Below are positions 17,744 through 25,570 of a stretch of 64,000 nucleotides of DNA, one piece after another. The first letter of the stretch is position 1; the number at the start of each line of letters is the position of its first letter. The position numbers and the translations under genes are program-made. The DNA is taken from the NCBI RefSeq assembly GCF_014191355.1, contig NZ_JACHWM010000014.1:1-64000 (forward strand), given 5' to 3'. Under the pieces are notes generated by a model. That model was not told where the DNA came from and did no database searches. It was given only the letters and a program-made list of their open reading frames with translations. This DNA is from Methylobacterium sp. R2-1 (GTDB lineage: Bacteria; Pseudomonadota; Alphaproteobacteria; Rhizobiales; Beijerinckiaceae).

Positions 17744-17782
17744 AGCCGCTCCCGCCGCGAGGCGAGGGCGGCTTCTTCGTTT
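17744..17782 (+). terminator. intrinsic terminator of glnII
   Basis: An AGCCGC / GCGGCT stem encloses a GC-rich loop region that can pair further, and is followed by TCTTCGTTT. It starts about 35 bp after the glnII stop codon. Confidence 0.7.
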
Positions 17783-17795
17783 CCGGTGCCGCGCC

Positions 17796-17886
17796 GTCAT
17801 CGCGAGCGTCAGCGAAGCGATCCAGCGGCGCGACCTTTCCGGAGAGGGCGGAGCGCTGGCTTGCTGCGGCTCCGCCTCGCAATGAC
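17796..17886. repeat. interspersed palindromic repeat, copy A
   Basis: A 91-bp element bounded by GTCATCGCGAGCG and CTCGCAATGAC, i.e. terminal inverted ends. Inner parts read GCGAAGCGATCCAG on the left and CTGGCTTGCTGCGG on the right. It lies in the convergent gap between glnII and glsA. Copies at 53070-53160 (also 91 bp) and around 58947-59019 (halves inverted) share the ends and inner words. Confidence 0.75.
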
Positions 17887-17899
17887 GGCGCTCTCGCCC

Positions 17900-18829
17900 T
17901 CACACCCCGAAGATCGACCAGCCGGTCCGTTTCACCAGCATCTCCAGGGCGATGCGCCCAAGATGCGAGTTGCCGGCCGCATCCAGCCCCGGCGACCAGA
18001 CGCAGATCGAGGCTTTTCCAGGAGCCACCGCCAGGATGCCGCCGCCGACGCCGCTCTTACCCGGCAGGCCGACGCGGTAGGCGAAATCGCCCGATCCGTC
18101 GTAATGGCCGCAGGTGAGCATGATGGCGTTGATGCGCCGCGCCCGCTCGGCCGAGATCACCGAGTGCCCGGCGAGCGGATGGTGCCCGGAATAGGCCAGG
18201 AACAGCCCGGCGGTGGCGAGCTGGCGGCAGCTCATCGCGATGGCACAATGGTGGAAGTAGACACCCAGCGTGTAATCGACCGGGTTCTCGATCACGTCGA
18301 AGGAGCGCATGTAGTTGGCAAGCGCCGCGTTGCGGAAGCCGGTGCGCTTCTCGGAAGCCGCCACGCGCTCGTCGATCGCAATGCTGTCGTCCTGCGCCAC
18401 GAACTGCATGAAACGCAGGATCTCGCCCAACGCCTCCCGCGGCTGGTGGCCGGAGAGAATCAGGTCGGTAACGGCGATGGCACCGGCGTTGATGAAGGGA
18501 TTGCGCGGGATGCCGTTCTCGCGCTCCAACTGCACGATCGAGTTGAACGGGCTGCCGGACGGCTCGCGGCCGACCCGGCGCCAGAGCCGGTCACCGACCA
18601 TGCCGAGCGCGAGCGTCAGGGTGAAGACCTTGGAAATGCTCTGGATCGAGAAGGGGATGTCGGCATCGCCCCCAGCTGCGACCCGGCCATCGCCGTCGAT
18701 CACGACGAGACCGAACGCTTGGGCGTCGGCGCGGGCCAGTTCAGGGATGTAGCCCGCCACCGTCCCGCGGTCGGGCCGCGCCCGCATCTCCTCGGCGATG
18801 TCTTTGACGATGAGGTCGAGATCGGGCAC
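17900..18829 (-). CDS. glsA: glutaminase
   Basis: Hydrolyses L-glutamine to glutamate and ammonium. The 309-residue product has the beta-lactamase-like fold of bacterial glutaminases (YbaS/YneH type): SIQSISKVFTLTLAL holds the catalytic S-x-x-K, then GREPSGSPFNSIVQLE, NPFINAGAIAVTDLI, and LLxxGxH-like PLAGHSVISAERARRINAIM, ending VGLPGKSGVGGGILAVAPG. Full length for the family. It lies 86 bp downstream of glnB on the same strand with no terminator between, so it is probably cotranscribed with P-II. This places a glutamine-degrading enzyme under the same control as the nitrogen sensor. Confidence 0.95.
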   Translation of the reverse strand: MPDLDLIVKDIAEEMRARPDRGTVAGYIPELARADAQAFGLVVIDGDGRVAAGGDADIPFSIQSISKVFTLTLALGMVGDRLWRRVGREPSGSPFNSIVQLERENGIPRNPFINAGAIAVTDLILSGHQPREALGEILRFMQFVAQDDSIAIDERVAASEKRTGFRNAALANYMRSFDVIENPVDYTLGVYFHHCAIAMSCRQLATAGLFLAYSGHHPLAGHSVISAERARRINAIMLTCGHYDGSGDFAYRVGLPGKSGVGGGILAVAPGKASICVWSPGLDAAGNSHLGRIALEMLVKRTGWSIFGV

Positions 18830-18915
18830 GGCGTCGCTCGGCTACGGCGCTTCAAGGCAAGCGCGGACGAGCCCGGCCCTTCACGAAGCGGGCCAGGAAA
18901 ATCGGGCCGTCGGGA

Positions 18916-19254
18916 TCAGATTGCGTCGGAGCCGGTCTCGCCGGTGCGGATACGGATGGCTTCCTCGATCGTCGAGACGAAGATCTTGCCGTCGCCGATG
19001 CGGCCCGTCTGGGCCGACTTGCGGATCGCTTCCACGGCACCTTCGACCAAGGCATCCGACAGAACGATTTCCAGCTTCACCTTCGGCAGGAAGTCCACGA
19101 CGTACTCGGCGCCGCGGTAGAGTTCGGTGTGGCCCTTCTGCCGACCGAAACCCTTCGCCTCGATCACGGTGATGCCCTGGAGGCCGACCTCCTGGAGGGC
19201 TTCCTTCACCTCGTCGAGCTTGAACGGCTTGATGATCGCCTCGATCTTCTTCAT
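18916..19254 (-). CDS. glnB: nitrogen regulatory protein P-II
   Basis: 112-residue trimeric signal protein that senses 2-oxoglutarate, ATP/ADP and glutamine, and controls GlnE, NtrB and other targets. MKKIEAIIKPFKLDEVKEAL is the canonical N-terminus. The T-loop contains GRQKGHTELYRGAEYVVDFLPK with Tyr51, the uridylylation site. GRIGDGKIFVSTIEEAIRIRTGE is the C-terminal nucleotide-binding signature. In relatives glnB is followed by glnA; here glsA takes that place and glnA is separate. Whether it is GlnB or the paralogue GlnK cannot be settled without the other copy; there is no amtB nearby, which favours GlnB. Confidence 0.95.
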   Translation of the reverse strand: MKKIEAIIKPFKLDEVKEALQEVGLQGITVIEAKGFGRQKGHTELYRGAEYVVDFLPKVKLEIVLSDALVEGAVEAIRKSAQTGRIGDGKIFVSTIEEAIRIRTGETGSDAI

Positions 19255-19438
19255 CCGGAAAAGCCCGATCCGCCTAGTCCCTCAGTCAGCCAATTATGTA
19301 CCATCGCCGCTCCGCAACCGCCACGGCGATTTAGACGGCGGGGCCGGGAAGTTGCGCGCCGAATGTGCAAACAAAGCGGAATATATAGGCAAATACCCTG
19401 GAATCGATGAATTTCCGGGCATAGCGTGAGCCAGTTGC

Positions 19439-20962
19439 ATGCATGAGCCGGTGAAATCCCCGAAGGCCGCAGATCGGCTGCTCACCGTTGAGGCGATGCG
19501 AGGCGTCGATGCGGCGGCGATCGCTGCCGGCACGCCGGGCCTGACCCTGATGGAAGCGGCGGGCGCTGCCGTGGCCGAACGCGCCCGCGCGCTGACGCCG
19601 GAAGGCGGTTTGGTCCTCGTCCTGTGCGGCCCCGGCAACAATGGTGGCGACGGGTTCGTCGCGGCCCGCCTGCTGGCGGAGGCCGGCTACCGCATCGAGC
19701 TGCGCCTGCTCGGCGAGCGCAGCGCGCTCAAGGGCGATGCGGCGCTCGCCGCCGAGGCCTGGGCCGGCCCGGTCGGTCCTGCGGATGCGGAGATTCCAGC
19801 GGCCGACCTCGTGATCGACGCCCTGTTCGGAGCCGGCCTCTGCCGCGATCTGGAAGGGGTGCCCCGCGCCCTGGTGGAGGCCGTCAACCGGTCCGGAATC
19901 CCCGTTCTCGCCGTCGACGTGCCGAGCGGCATCGACGGCGACAGCGGTGCGGTGCGGGGGCTCGCCGTCGAGGCGACCGAGACGGTGACCTTCGTCGCGC
20001 TCAAGCCCGGCCATCTCCTGCAGCCGGGCCGGACCTATTGCGGGGCACTCCACATCGCCGACATTGGCACGGGTGAGGACGCCTTCGCCGCCGGCATCGC
20101 CGGAGCCTCCCGCATGCTGTATCGCAACGCGCCCGGCCTGTGGACGCTGCCGCGGCTGTCCGCCGGCAGCCATAAATACACCCGCGGCCACGCCCTGGTT
20201 CTGTCGGGCCCGGCCTACCGCACCGGCGCCGCCCGGCTCGCCGCCCGCGGCGCGCTGCGCGTCGGCGCGGGTCTCGTTACCGTGGCCTCACCCGCCTCGG
20301 CGCTGGCGGAGAACGCCGCCCACCTCACAGCGATCATGCTGCGGGCGTGCGAGAATGCCGACGACCTCGACGACATGCTGGCCGACGAGCGGCTGAATGC
20401 GCTGCTGCTCGGCCCCGGCCTCGGTACCGGCCCGGCCACCTGCGACCTCGTCGCGGTCGCCGCGAATGCGGGCCGCGCCCTGGTGCTCGACGCGGACGCG
20501 CTCACGAGCTTCCGCAGCGAAGTGCGCACGCTGGCCCGCCATATCCGCGACGGCGAGGCGCGGGCCGTGCTCACGCCGCACGAGGGCGAGTTCGCGCGGC
20601 TGTTCTCCGGCACCGAGGCCGTCGCCGGGGGGGTGAGCAAGGCCGAGCGGACGGCGCGGGCGGCGGAGATCGCCGGGGCGGTGGTGGTGCTCAAGGGAGC
20701 CGATACGGTGATCGCATCCCCCGATGGGCGCACGGCGATCAACGATCATGGCACGCCGCATCTCGGCACCGCCGGCTCCGGCGACGTGCTCGGCGGCCTC
20801 GTCGCCGGACTGCTGGCGCAGGGGATGGAGCCGTTCGAGGCGGCCTGCGCCGCCGTCTGGCTGCACGGCGATGCGGGACTGCGGTTCGGGCCGGGGCTGA
20901 TCTCCGAGGATATTCCGGAGTTGATCCCGGCGGTTCTGCGCGACGTCGCCCCTCACCCCTAA
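19439..20962 (+). CDS. nnr: bifunctional NAD(P)HX epimerase / ADP-dependent NAD(P)HX dehydratase
   Basis: Metabolite-repair enzyme that epimerises and dehydrates the damaged hydrates of NADH and NADPH. The 507-residue fusion has a YjeF_N domain (about 1-220; LCGPGNNGGDGFVAARLLAEAGY and DALFGAGL, VDVPSGIDGDSG) and a C-terminal ribokinase-like CARKD domain (SHKYTRGHALVLSG, LGPGLGTGPA, VLTPHEGEFARLF, KGADTVIASPDG, GTAGSGDVLGGLVAGLLAQG with the catalytic Asp). Full length. Divergent from glnB across 184 bp. It converges with the permease gene, only 11 bp from its stop. Confidence 0.95.
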   Translation: MHEPVKSPKAADRLLTVEAMRGVDAAAIAAGTPGLTLMEAAGAAVAERARALTPEGGLVLVLCGPGNNGGDGFVAARLLAEAGYRIELRLLGERSALKGDAALAAEAWAGPVGPADAEIPAADLVIDALFGAGLCRDLEGVPRALVEAVNRSGIPVLAVDVPSGIDGDSGAVRGLAVEATETVTFVALKPGHLLQPGRTYCGALHIADIGTGEDAFAAGIAGASRMLYRNAPGLWTLPRLSAGSHKYTRGHALVLSGPAYRTGAARLAARGALRVGAGLVTVASPASALAENAAHLTAIMLRACENADDLDDMLADERLNALLLGPGLGTGPATCDLVAVAANAGRALVLDADALTSFRSEVRTLARHIRDGEARAVLTPHEGEFARLFSGTEAVAGGVSKAERTARAAEIAGAVVVLKGADTVIASPDGRTAINDHGTPHLGTAGSGDVLGGLVAGLLAQGMEPFEAACAAVWLHGDAGLRFGPGLISEDIPELIPAVLRDVAPHP

Positions 20963-20973
20963 CCGCCCGCCAA

Positions 20974-22377
20974 TTATCCGGCGGCGACCACGGCGTGCTT
21001 CCGGCCGTAGAGCGCGTAGAACACCAGCCCGAAGAGGTTCCAGACCACGAACCAGAGCTGGGTCGTCGCGGGCAGGCTGAAGAACAGGTACCCGCAGCCC
21101 AGAATCGTGACCGTCCCGATCAGCCAGGGCAGCGGCGCACGGAAGGTGCGGCGGGCGTCGGGCGCGCGGACGCGCATCACCAGCATGCAGGCCGCGACCG
21201 CAATGAACGCTGCGAGCGTCCCGGCATTGGCGAGCGCCGCAAGCTCCCCGAGAGGAACGAGACCGGCGAGCACGGTCACGATGGCGGCGGTAAAGAGCGT
21301 GATCCGAACCGGCGTTCCGGCGGCGGAGACCTTGGCGAGGCTCTGCGGCAGCATCCCGTCGCGGGCCATGGTGAAGAAGATGCGGCTCTGCCCGTAGAAG
21401 AAGGCGAGGATGACGGTCGGCAGCGCGATCACGGCCGAGGCGGCGAGATACTGCGCCACGAGCGGCCGGCCGAGTTCGCGCAGGATGAGCGCCAGCGGCT
21501 CCGGGCTGTCGGCGAACCGGGTGTAGGACACGGCGCCCACTGCGGCGACCGCGACCGCGACGTAGATCAGAACGCAGGCCGCCATCGACCCGACGATGCC
21601 GATCATCAGGTCGCGGCCCGGATTGCGCGTCTCCTCCGCGGCGGTGGCGATGGCATCGAAGCCGTAGAAGGCGAAGAAGATGATGGCGGCCGCGGCCATG
21701 ACGCCGCGCTCGACCCCGTCGGGTCCGACGTTCTTGGAGAAGCCGAAGGGACTGAACGGCTCGAGATGGGCGGCATCGAAGGCGGGCAGCGCGAAGGCCA
21801 CGAAGACGACGAGCGCGGCGATCTTCACCAGAACCAGCACGGCGTTGACCGTGGCGCTCTCCCGCGTGCCGCGCAGGAGCAGCACGGCGACCAGGACGAT
21901 GATGCCGACGGCCGGAAGGTTGACGAGGCCGCCCGCGTCCGGCCCCTGCATCAGGGCTTTGGGAACCCCGAGATAGTTCTCCAGCAGCGGCGCGGCGTAA
22001 CCCGACCAGCCGACGGCGACCGCGCTCACCACGAGGGAATATTCGAGGATCAGGCTCCAGCCGATGATCCAGGCCAGCAACTCGCCGAGCACGACGTAGC
22101 TGTAGGTGTAGGCACTGCCCGAGACCGGGATCATCGTCGCCATCTCGGCGTAAGCCAGCGCCGCACAGGCGCAGATCACCCCGGCGATGGCGAAGGAGAG
22201 GATCACCGCCGGCCCGGCCTTGGCCGCGCCGACGCCGATGAGCGTGAGGATGCCGGTCCCGACGATGGCGCCGACGCCGAGCGCCACGAGGTGCGGCCAG
22301 CTCAGCGTTCGAACCAGCCGTCGCTCTTCGCCGGGCTCCAGTTGCAAGGACTTGCGGCGAAGAAGGCTGGATGTCAT
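20974..22377 (-). CDS. APC-family amino-acid permease (cationic amino-acid transporter type)
   Basis: 467-residue inner-membrane transporter with about 12 hydrophobic helices. SWPHLVALGVGAIVGTGILTLIG is the TM1 signature of the APC superfamily (G-x-G-x-I-x-x-G-I). Other landmarks are AYAEMATMIPVSGSAYTYSYVVLGE, FFAFYGFDAIATAAEETRNPGRD and a long helical C-terminal half like YfnA/CAT transporters. The substrate is probably a cationic or neutral amino acid, by family only. The start at 22377 was chosen because AGGAG precedes it; an ATG at 22392 would add five residues. A basic N-terminal tail contains SLLRRKSLQLEPGEERRL. Monocistronic by layout. Confidence 0.9.
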   Translation of the reverse strand: MTSSLLRRKSLQLEPGEERRLVRTLSWPHLVALGVGAIVGTGILTLIGVGAAKAGPAVILSFAIAGVICACAALAYAEMATMIPVSGSAYTYSYVVLGELLAWIIGWSLILEYSLVVSAVAVGWSGYAAPLLENYLGVPKALMQGPDAGGLVNLPAVGIIVLVAVLLLRGTRESATVNAVLVLVKIAALVVFVAFALPAFDAAHLEPFSPFGFSKNVGPDGVERGVMAAAAIIFFAFYGFDAIATAAEETRNPGRDLMIGIVGSMAACVLIYVAVAVAAVGAVSYTRFADSPEPLALILRELGRPLVAQYLAASAVIALPTVILAFFYGQSRIFFTMARDGMLPQSLAKVSAAGTPVRITLFTAAIVTVLAGLVPLGELAALANAGTLAAFIAVAACMLVMRVRAPDARRTFRAPLPWLIGTVTILGCGYLFFSLPATTQLWFVVWNLFGLVFYALYGRKHAVVAAG

Positions 22378-22505
22378 CCGGGCTCCTGTCACGCGGTTGT
22401 ACGAGGGCGCAAGCAGGCGTGACAGTCACATCATCGCGCGGGTGTCGTCGGACGCGCCAGCCCCTTGTCCGGCCCCGTCTTTTCGAACGCGCCGAGGGAA
22501 AGTCG

Positions 22506-23591
22506 CTACGGTGAAAGGCTCGCCCGGTCCGCCGCCAGCACTTCGGCGCGCTTGCGCTCCTCCGGGTTGAGGCTGGCGGTTGCCTGATCGAGGCCGGCAT
22601 CGGCGCGGCCCTGCGACGCCGCGGCGAGGTTCCAGGCCGCGGCCTCGACGAGGTTCTTCGGCACGCCACGGCCGGCGACGTAGAGCTTGGCGATCCGGTT
22701 CTGGGCGATGGCGTTGCCGCGCTGGGCGGCGTGCAGGAAGTAGCGGGCGGCGCGGGCCTCGTCCTTGGGCACGCCGTCACCGTTGAACAGACGAATCGCG
22801 AACTCGACCTCGGCCCCGAGATCGCCGTTGTCGGCGGCACGACGGAACCATTGCGCGGCCTGGGTCGTGTCCTTGGAAACACCCTTTCCCTGAAGGTAGA
22901 GCACGCCGAGCGCGTATTGCGCCGCTGGAACCTCGGCCTCGGCGGCCGTGCGGAAATTGGCCAGGGCCGCGGCCAGATCCGCCGGCTTGTCGCTGGCGAG
23001 CTGAATGAGTGCGAGATTGTAGCAGGCGCTGGGCTGCCCCTTGCGCGCCGCCTGTTCGAGCCAAGTTCGGCCGGCCTTCTCGTCCTTGGGCTGCCCGCGC
23101 CCGTCCATCGCCATCAGGCCGAGGGAGGCCATGGCGTTGGCGTCGTTCTGCGCGGCGGCGAGCCGGTACCACTCGTGGGCGCGCTTCGGGTCCTGCTTGA
23201 CCCCGAGGCCCTGGTTGTAGAGTTCGCCGAGCAGCGTCATCGCCGCGGCGTCCTTCGGATTCGCCTCGATGCGTTTCGTCGCCTCGCGGAAGGCGGTGAC
23301 ATAACGACCGCGCTGATAGGCACCGTAGGCCGCGTCGGCATTCGGGTTCGGGCTCGCCGGCTTCGCCCCCTCGGCATTGGGCGAGTAGGGCGAGGGCAGC
23401 TCGCGCTTGAGGTCGAGCTGGTTCGGCTTGGCTTGATTCGCATTGGCCGGCGTCTGCGCTGCGGGCTCCTTCGTCGCCGGCTGTTTGGGGGCCGCGTGCA
23501 GTCCACCGATGTCGAGCGCGAGGATGGCGCAGGCGCTCAGTGCCGCAGCGGACAGGGCGTGAGATCGGCCCCTGCTCTGCTCGGTCGTCAT
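22506..23591 (-). CDS. exported Sel1-like repeat (SLR) protein
   Basis: 361 residues. The N-terminus (to about 38) has a hydrophobic stretch LSAAALSACAILALDIGGLHAA, a probable signal peptide or anchor. A Pro/Asn/Ala-rich linker of about 60 residues (QTPANANQAKPNQ) follows, and then at least five Sel1-like TPR repeats of about 36 residues, recognisable by LGELYNQGLGVKQDPKRAHEWYRLAA, LGVLYLQGKGVSKD and AQWFRRAADNGD. Such proteins are periplasmic scaffolds with varied partners (exopolysaccharide, cell cycle, secretion). The partner is unknown here. It follows the ThiE-like gene by about 80 bp on the same strand and may be the last gene of the gap-pgk-fba group. The start at 23591 begins at the signal peptide. 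Confidence 0.85.
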   Translation of the reverse strand: MTTEQSRGRSHALSAAALSACAILALDIGGLHAAPKQPATKEPAAQTPANANQAKPNQLDLKRELPSPYSPNAEGAKPASPNPNADAAYGAYQRGRYVTAFREATKRIEANPKDAAAMTLLGELYNQGLGVKQDPKRAHEWYRLAAAQNDANAMASLGLMAMDGRGQPKDEKAGRTWLEQAARKGQPSACYNLALIQLASDKPADLAAALANFRTAAEAEVPAAQYALGVLYLQGKGVSKDTTQAAQWFRRAADNGDLGAEVEFAIRLFNGDGVPKDEARAARYFLHAAQRGNAIAQNRIAKLYVAGRGVPKNLVEAAAWNLAAASQGRADAGLDQATASLNPEERKRAEVLAADRASLSP

Positions 23592-23668
23592 CCGCCCTCG
23601 GACGCCCCCTCTCCAACGAGGGCAAAGAATCCAGCCGATCAACGGTGCCTCGAACCCGCCCGAAAAGG

Positions 23669-24337
23669 TCATCGTGCCCCGTCGAGCTGCGCCTGCGCGG
23701 CCCGAACCCCCTCGGGATCGTCGCGCCATAGGCTGCTCTCCAGCCCGACGAACTCGGCGCCCGTCACAGCCAGCGCCGCGACATCACCGGCAGCGGTCGC
23801 GACCGCGATGCAGGGTGACTCGAAGATCTCGGCCCACCACGTCGCGCGCTCGCGCACCTCCTCCACATCAGGGGCCGCGCCGTCGGGAAAGAGGCCGCCG
23901 AACATCAGGTAATCGACGCCGGTCTCGCCCGCGACCATCGCCGCGTCCCGCGAGCCGAGCACCCCGCCCGTGCCGAGGATGCGGCCATCGCGCAGACGCC
24001 CACGCAGATCGCGCAAGGTTTCTTCATCCGCCCGGTCGAGATGCACCCCGTCCGCCCCGCCGCGGGCCGCGACGGAGACGATGTCGCCGGCAAAGCCCGG
24101 CACCGAGACGAGGACTGCCGCACCGCGCTCCTGGGCCGGCGGCGCCAGCCGCTTGACGAGGTTGACGAGGCTGCGCTCGTCGGCCGCGGCCAACCGCAGG
24201 ATCACCGCCGCCACATCGCCCGCGGCGCAGGCCGCATCGAGCGCCGCGGCGGTCGCCTCAGTCTCGGATGGACCGAGACCGTAGGGGGTAAGGAGGGCGA
24301 GGCGGGGCCGTGGCGCCGCCGAGTCTTTCTCGGCCAT
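23669..24337 (-). CDS. thiamine-phosphate-synthase-like (ThiE/TenI-fold) protein
   Basis: 222-residue TIM-barrel protein resembling ThiE/TenI: ALLTPYGLG at the first strand, VAARGGADGVHLDRADEETLRDLRGRL, TGGVLGSRDAAMVAGETGVDYLMFGGLFPDG and a final VTGAEFVGLESSLW. True ThiE carries an N-D-R-x-x-x-A segment and G-x-H-L-G-Q-x-D; here GVHLDRAD lacks the G-Q part and there is no NDR motif. Thiamine synthesis is therefore doubtful and it may be a TenI-like regulator or an unassigned barrel. It starts 6 bp after the fba stop, so it is translationally linked to the glycolytic operon, an arrangement seen in other alphaproteobacteria. Confidence 0.7.
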   Translation of the reverse strand: MAEKDSAAPRPRLALLTPYGLGPSETEATAAALDAACAAGDVAAVILRLAAADERSLVNLVKRLAPPAQERGAAVLVSVPGFAGDIVSVAARGGADGVHLDRADEETLRDLRGRLRDGRILGTGGVLGSRDAAMVAGETGVDYLMFGGLFPDGAAPDVEEVRERATWWAEIFESPCIAVATAAGDVAALAVTGAEFVGLESSLWRDDPEGVRAAQAQLDGAR

Positions 24338-24343
24338 GGCGGA

Positions 24344-25411
24344 TCAGGCGTCGATCTTCGGGTCGAGGGAGCCGTTGGCGTAGCGCTTGGCCATCTCGGC
24401 CACCGAGATCGGGCGGATCTTCGAGCCCTGGCCGGCCGTGTTGAACTCCTCGAAGCGCTGCTTGCACAGCTTGGTCATCGCCTCCATCGCGGGCTTCAGG
24501 TACTTGCGTGGATCGAACTCGGAGGGGTTCTCGGTCAGCACCTTCCGGATCTGGCCGGTCATCGCCATGCGGTTGTCGGTGTCGATGTTGATCTTGCGCA
24601 CGCCGTGCTTGATGCCGCGCTGGATCTCCTCGACCGGCACGCCCCAGGTCGGCTTCATCTGGCCGCCGTACTGGTTGATGATGTCCTGAAGGTCCTGCGG
24701 GACCGAGGAGGAGCCGTGCATGACGAGGTGGGTCGTCGGCAGACGGCGGTGGATCTCCTCGATCACGCCCATGGCGAGCACGTCGCCGTCCGGCTTGCGG
24801 GTGAACTTGTAGGCGCCGTGGCTGGTACCCATGGCCACCGCCAGCGCATCGACCTTGGTGGCGGTGACGAACTTCACCGCCTCGTCCGGATCGGTCAGGA
24901 GCTGATCGTGGGACAGGACGCCCTCGGCGCCGTGGCCGTCCTCGGCCTCGCCCTGGCCGCTTTCCAGCGAGCCCAGCACGCCGAGCTCGCCCTCGACCGA
25001 GACGCCGGCCCAGTGGGCCATCTTGGTGACGTTGCGGGTGATCTCGACGTTGTAGTTGTAGTCGGCCGGGGTCTTGCCGTCGGCCTTGAGCGAGCCGTCC
25101 ATCATCACCGAGGTGAAGCCGTACTGGATCGCGGTGGCACAGGTGGCTTCGTTGTTGCCGTGGTCGAGATGCATGCAGACCGGGATGTGCGGGTAGATCT
25201 CGACCAGCCCATCGATGAGCTTGGCCAGCACCACGTCGTTGGCATAGGCGCGCGCGCCGCGGCTCGCCTGGAGGATCACCGGCGAGTCCGTGGCGTCCGC
25301 CGCCGCCATGATGGCGAGCCCCTGCTCCATGTTGTTCAGGTTGAACGCGGGCACGCCGTAGCCGTACTCGGCGGCGTGATCGAGGAGCTGCCGGAGAGTG
25401 ATGCGTGCCAT
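24344..25411 (-). CDS. fba: fructose-bisphosphate aldolase, class II
   Basis: Zinc-dependent reversible cleavage of fructose-1,6-bisphosphate to DHAP and glyceraldehyde-3-phosphate. The 355-residue product is of the CbbA/FbaA long type: MARITLRQLLDHAAEYGYGVPAFN-like start, CMHLDHGNN with the zinc histidine and catalytic Asp, TSVMMDGSL, GELGVLGSLESG, GTSHGAYKF with a second zinc histidine, VMHGSSSV, and the phosphate-binding NIDTDNRMAMTG. Part of the gap - small membrane gene - pgk - fba - thiE-like cluster, all on one strand. In a methylotroph it serves mainly gluconeogenesis from C3 units. Confidence 0.96.
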   Translation of the reverse strand: MARITLRQLLDHAAEYGYGVPAFNLNNMEQGLAIMAAADATDSPVILQASRGARAYANDVVLAKLIDGLVEIYPHIPVCMHLDHGNNEATCATAIQYGFTSVMMDGSLKADGKTPADYNYNVEITRNVTKMAHWAGVSVEGELGVLGSLESGQGEAEDGHGAEGVLSHDQLLTDPDEAVKFVTATKVDALAVAMGTSHGAYKFTRKPDGDVLAMGVIEEIHRRLPTTHLVMHGSSSVPQDLQDIINQYGGQMKPTWGVPVEEIQRGIKHGVRKINIDTDNRMAMTGQIRKVLTENPSEFDPRKYLKPAMEAMTKLCKQRFEEFNTAGQGSKIRPISVAEMAKRYANGSLDPKIDA

Positions 25412-25570
25412 GGTTCGATCCTCGTGCGATGCGGCCTCAGCCGGGCCTGTCCGGTGTTGAGGCCAATATAGGCGTATCGGCGCCGTGAGCCTGCGCCACG
25501 GCGTGAAAATCCTGGGCGTATGTCGTCGACCGCGGCATCCCCTCCCCGTCGGCCGGAGAGGGTGGCGGCA

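Noticed and set aside
20288..22882. 864-codon minus-strand frame and the 691-codon plus-strand frame over nnr and the permease
   Set aside because: Both are low-complexity Arg/Ala/Gly products opposite or out of frame with recognisable genes.
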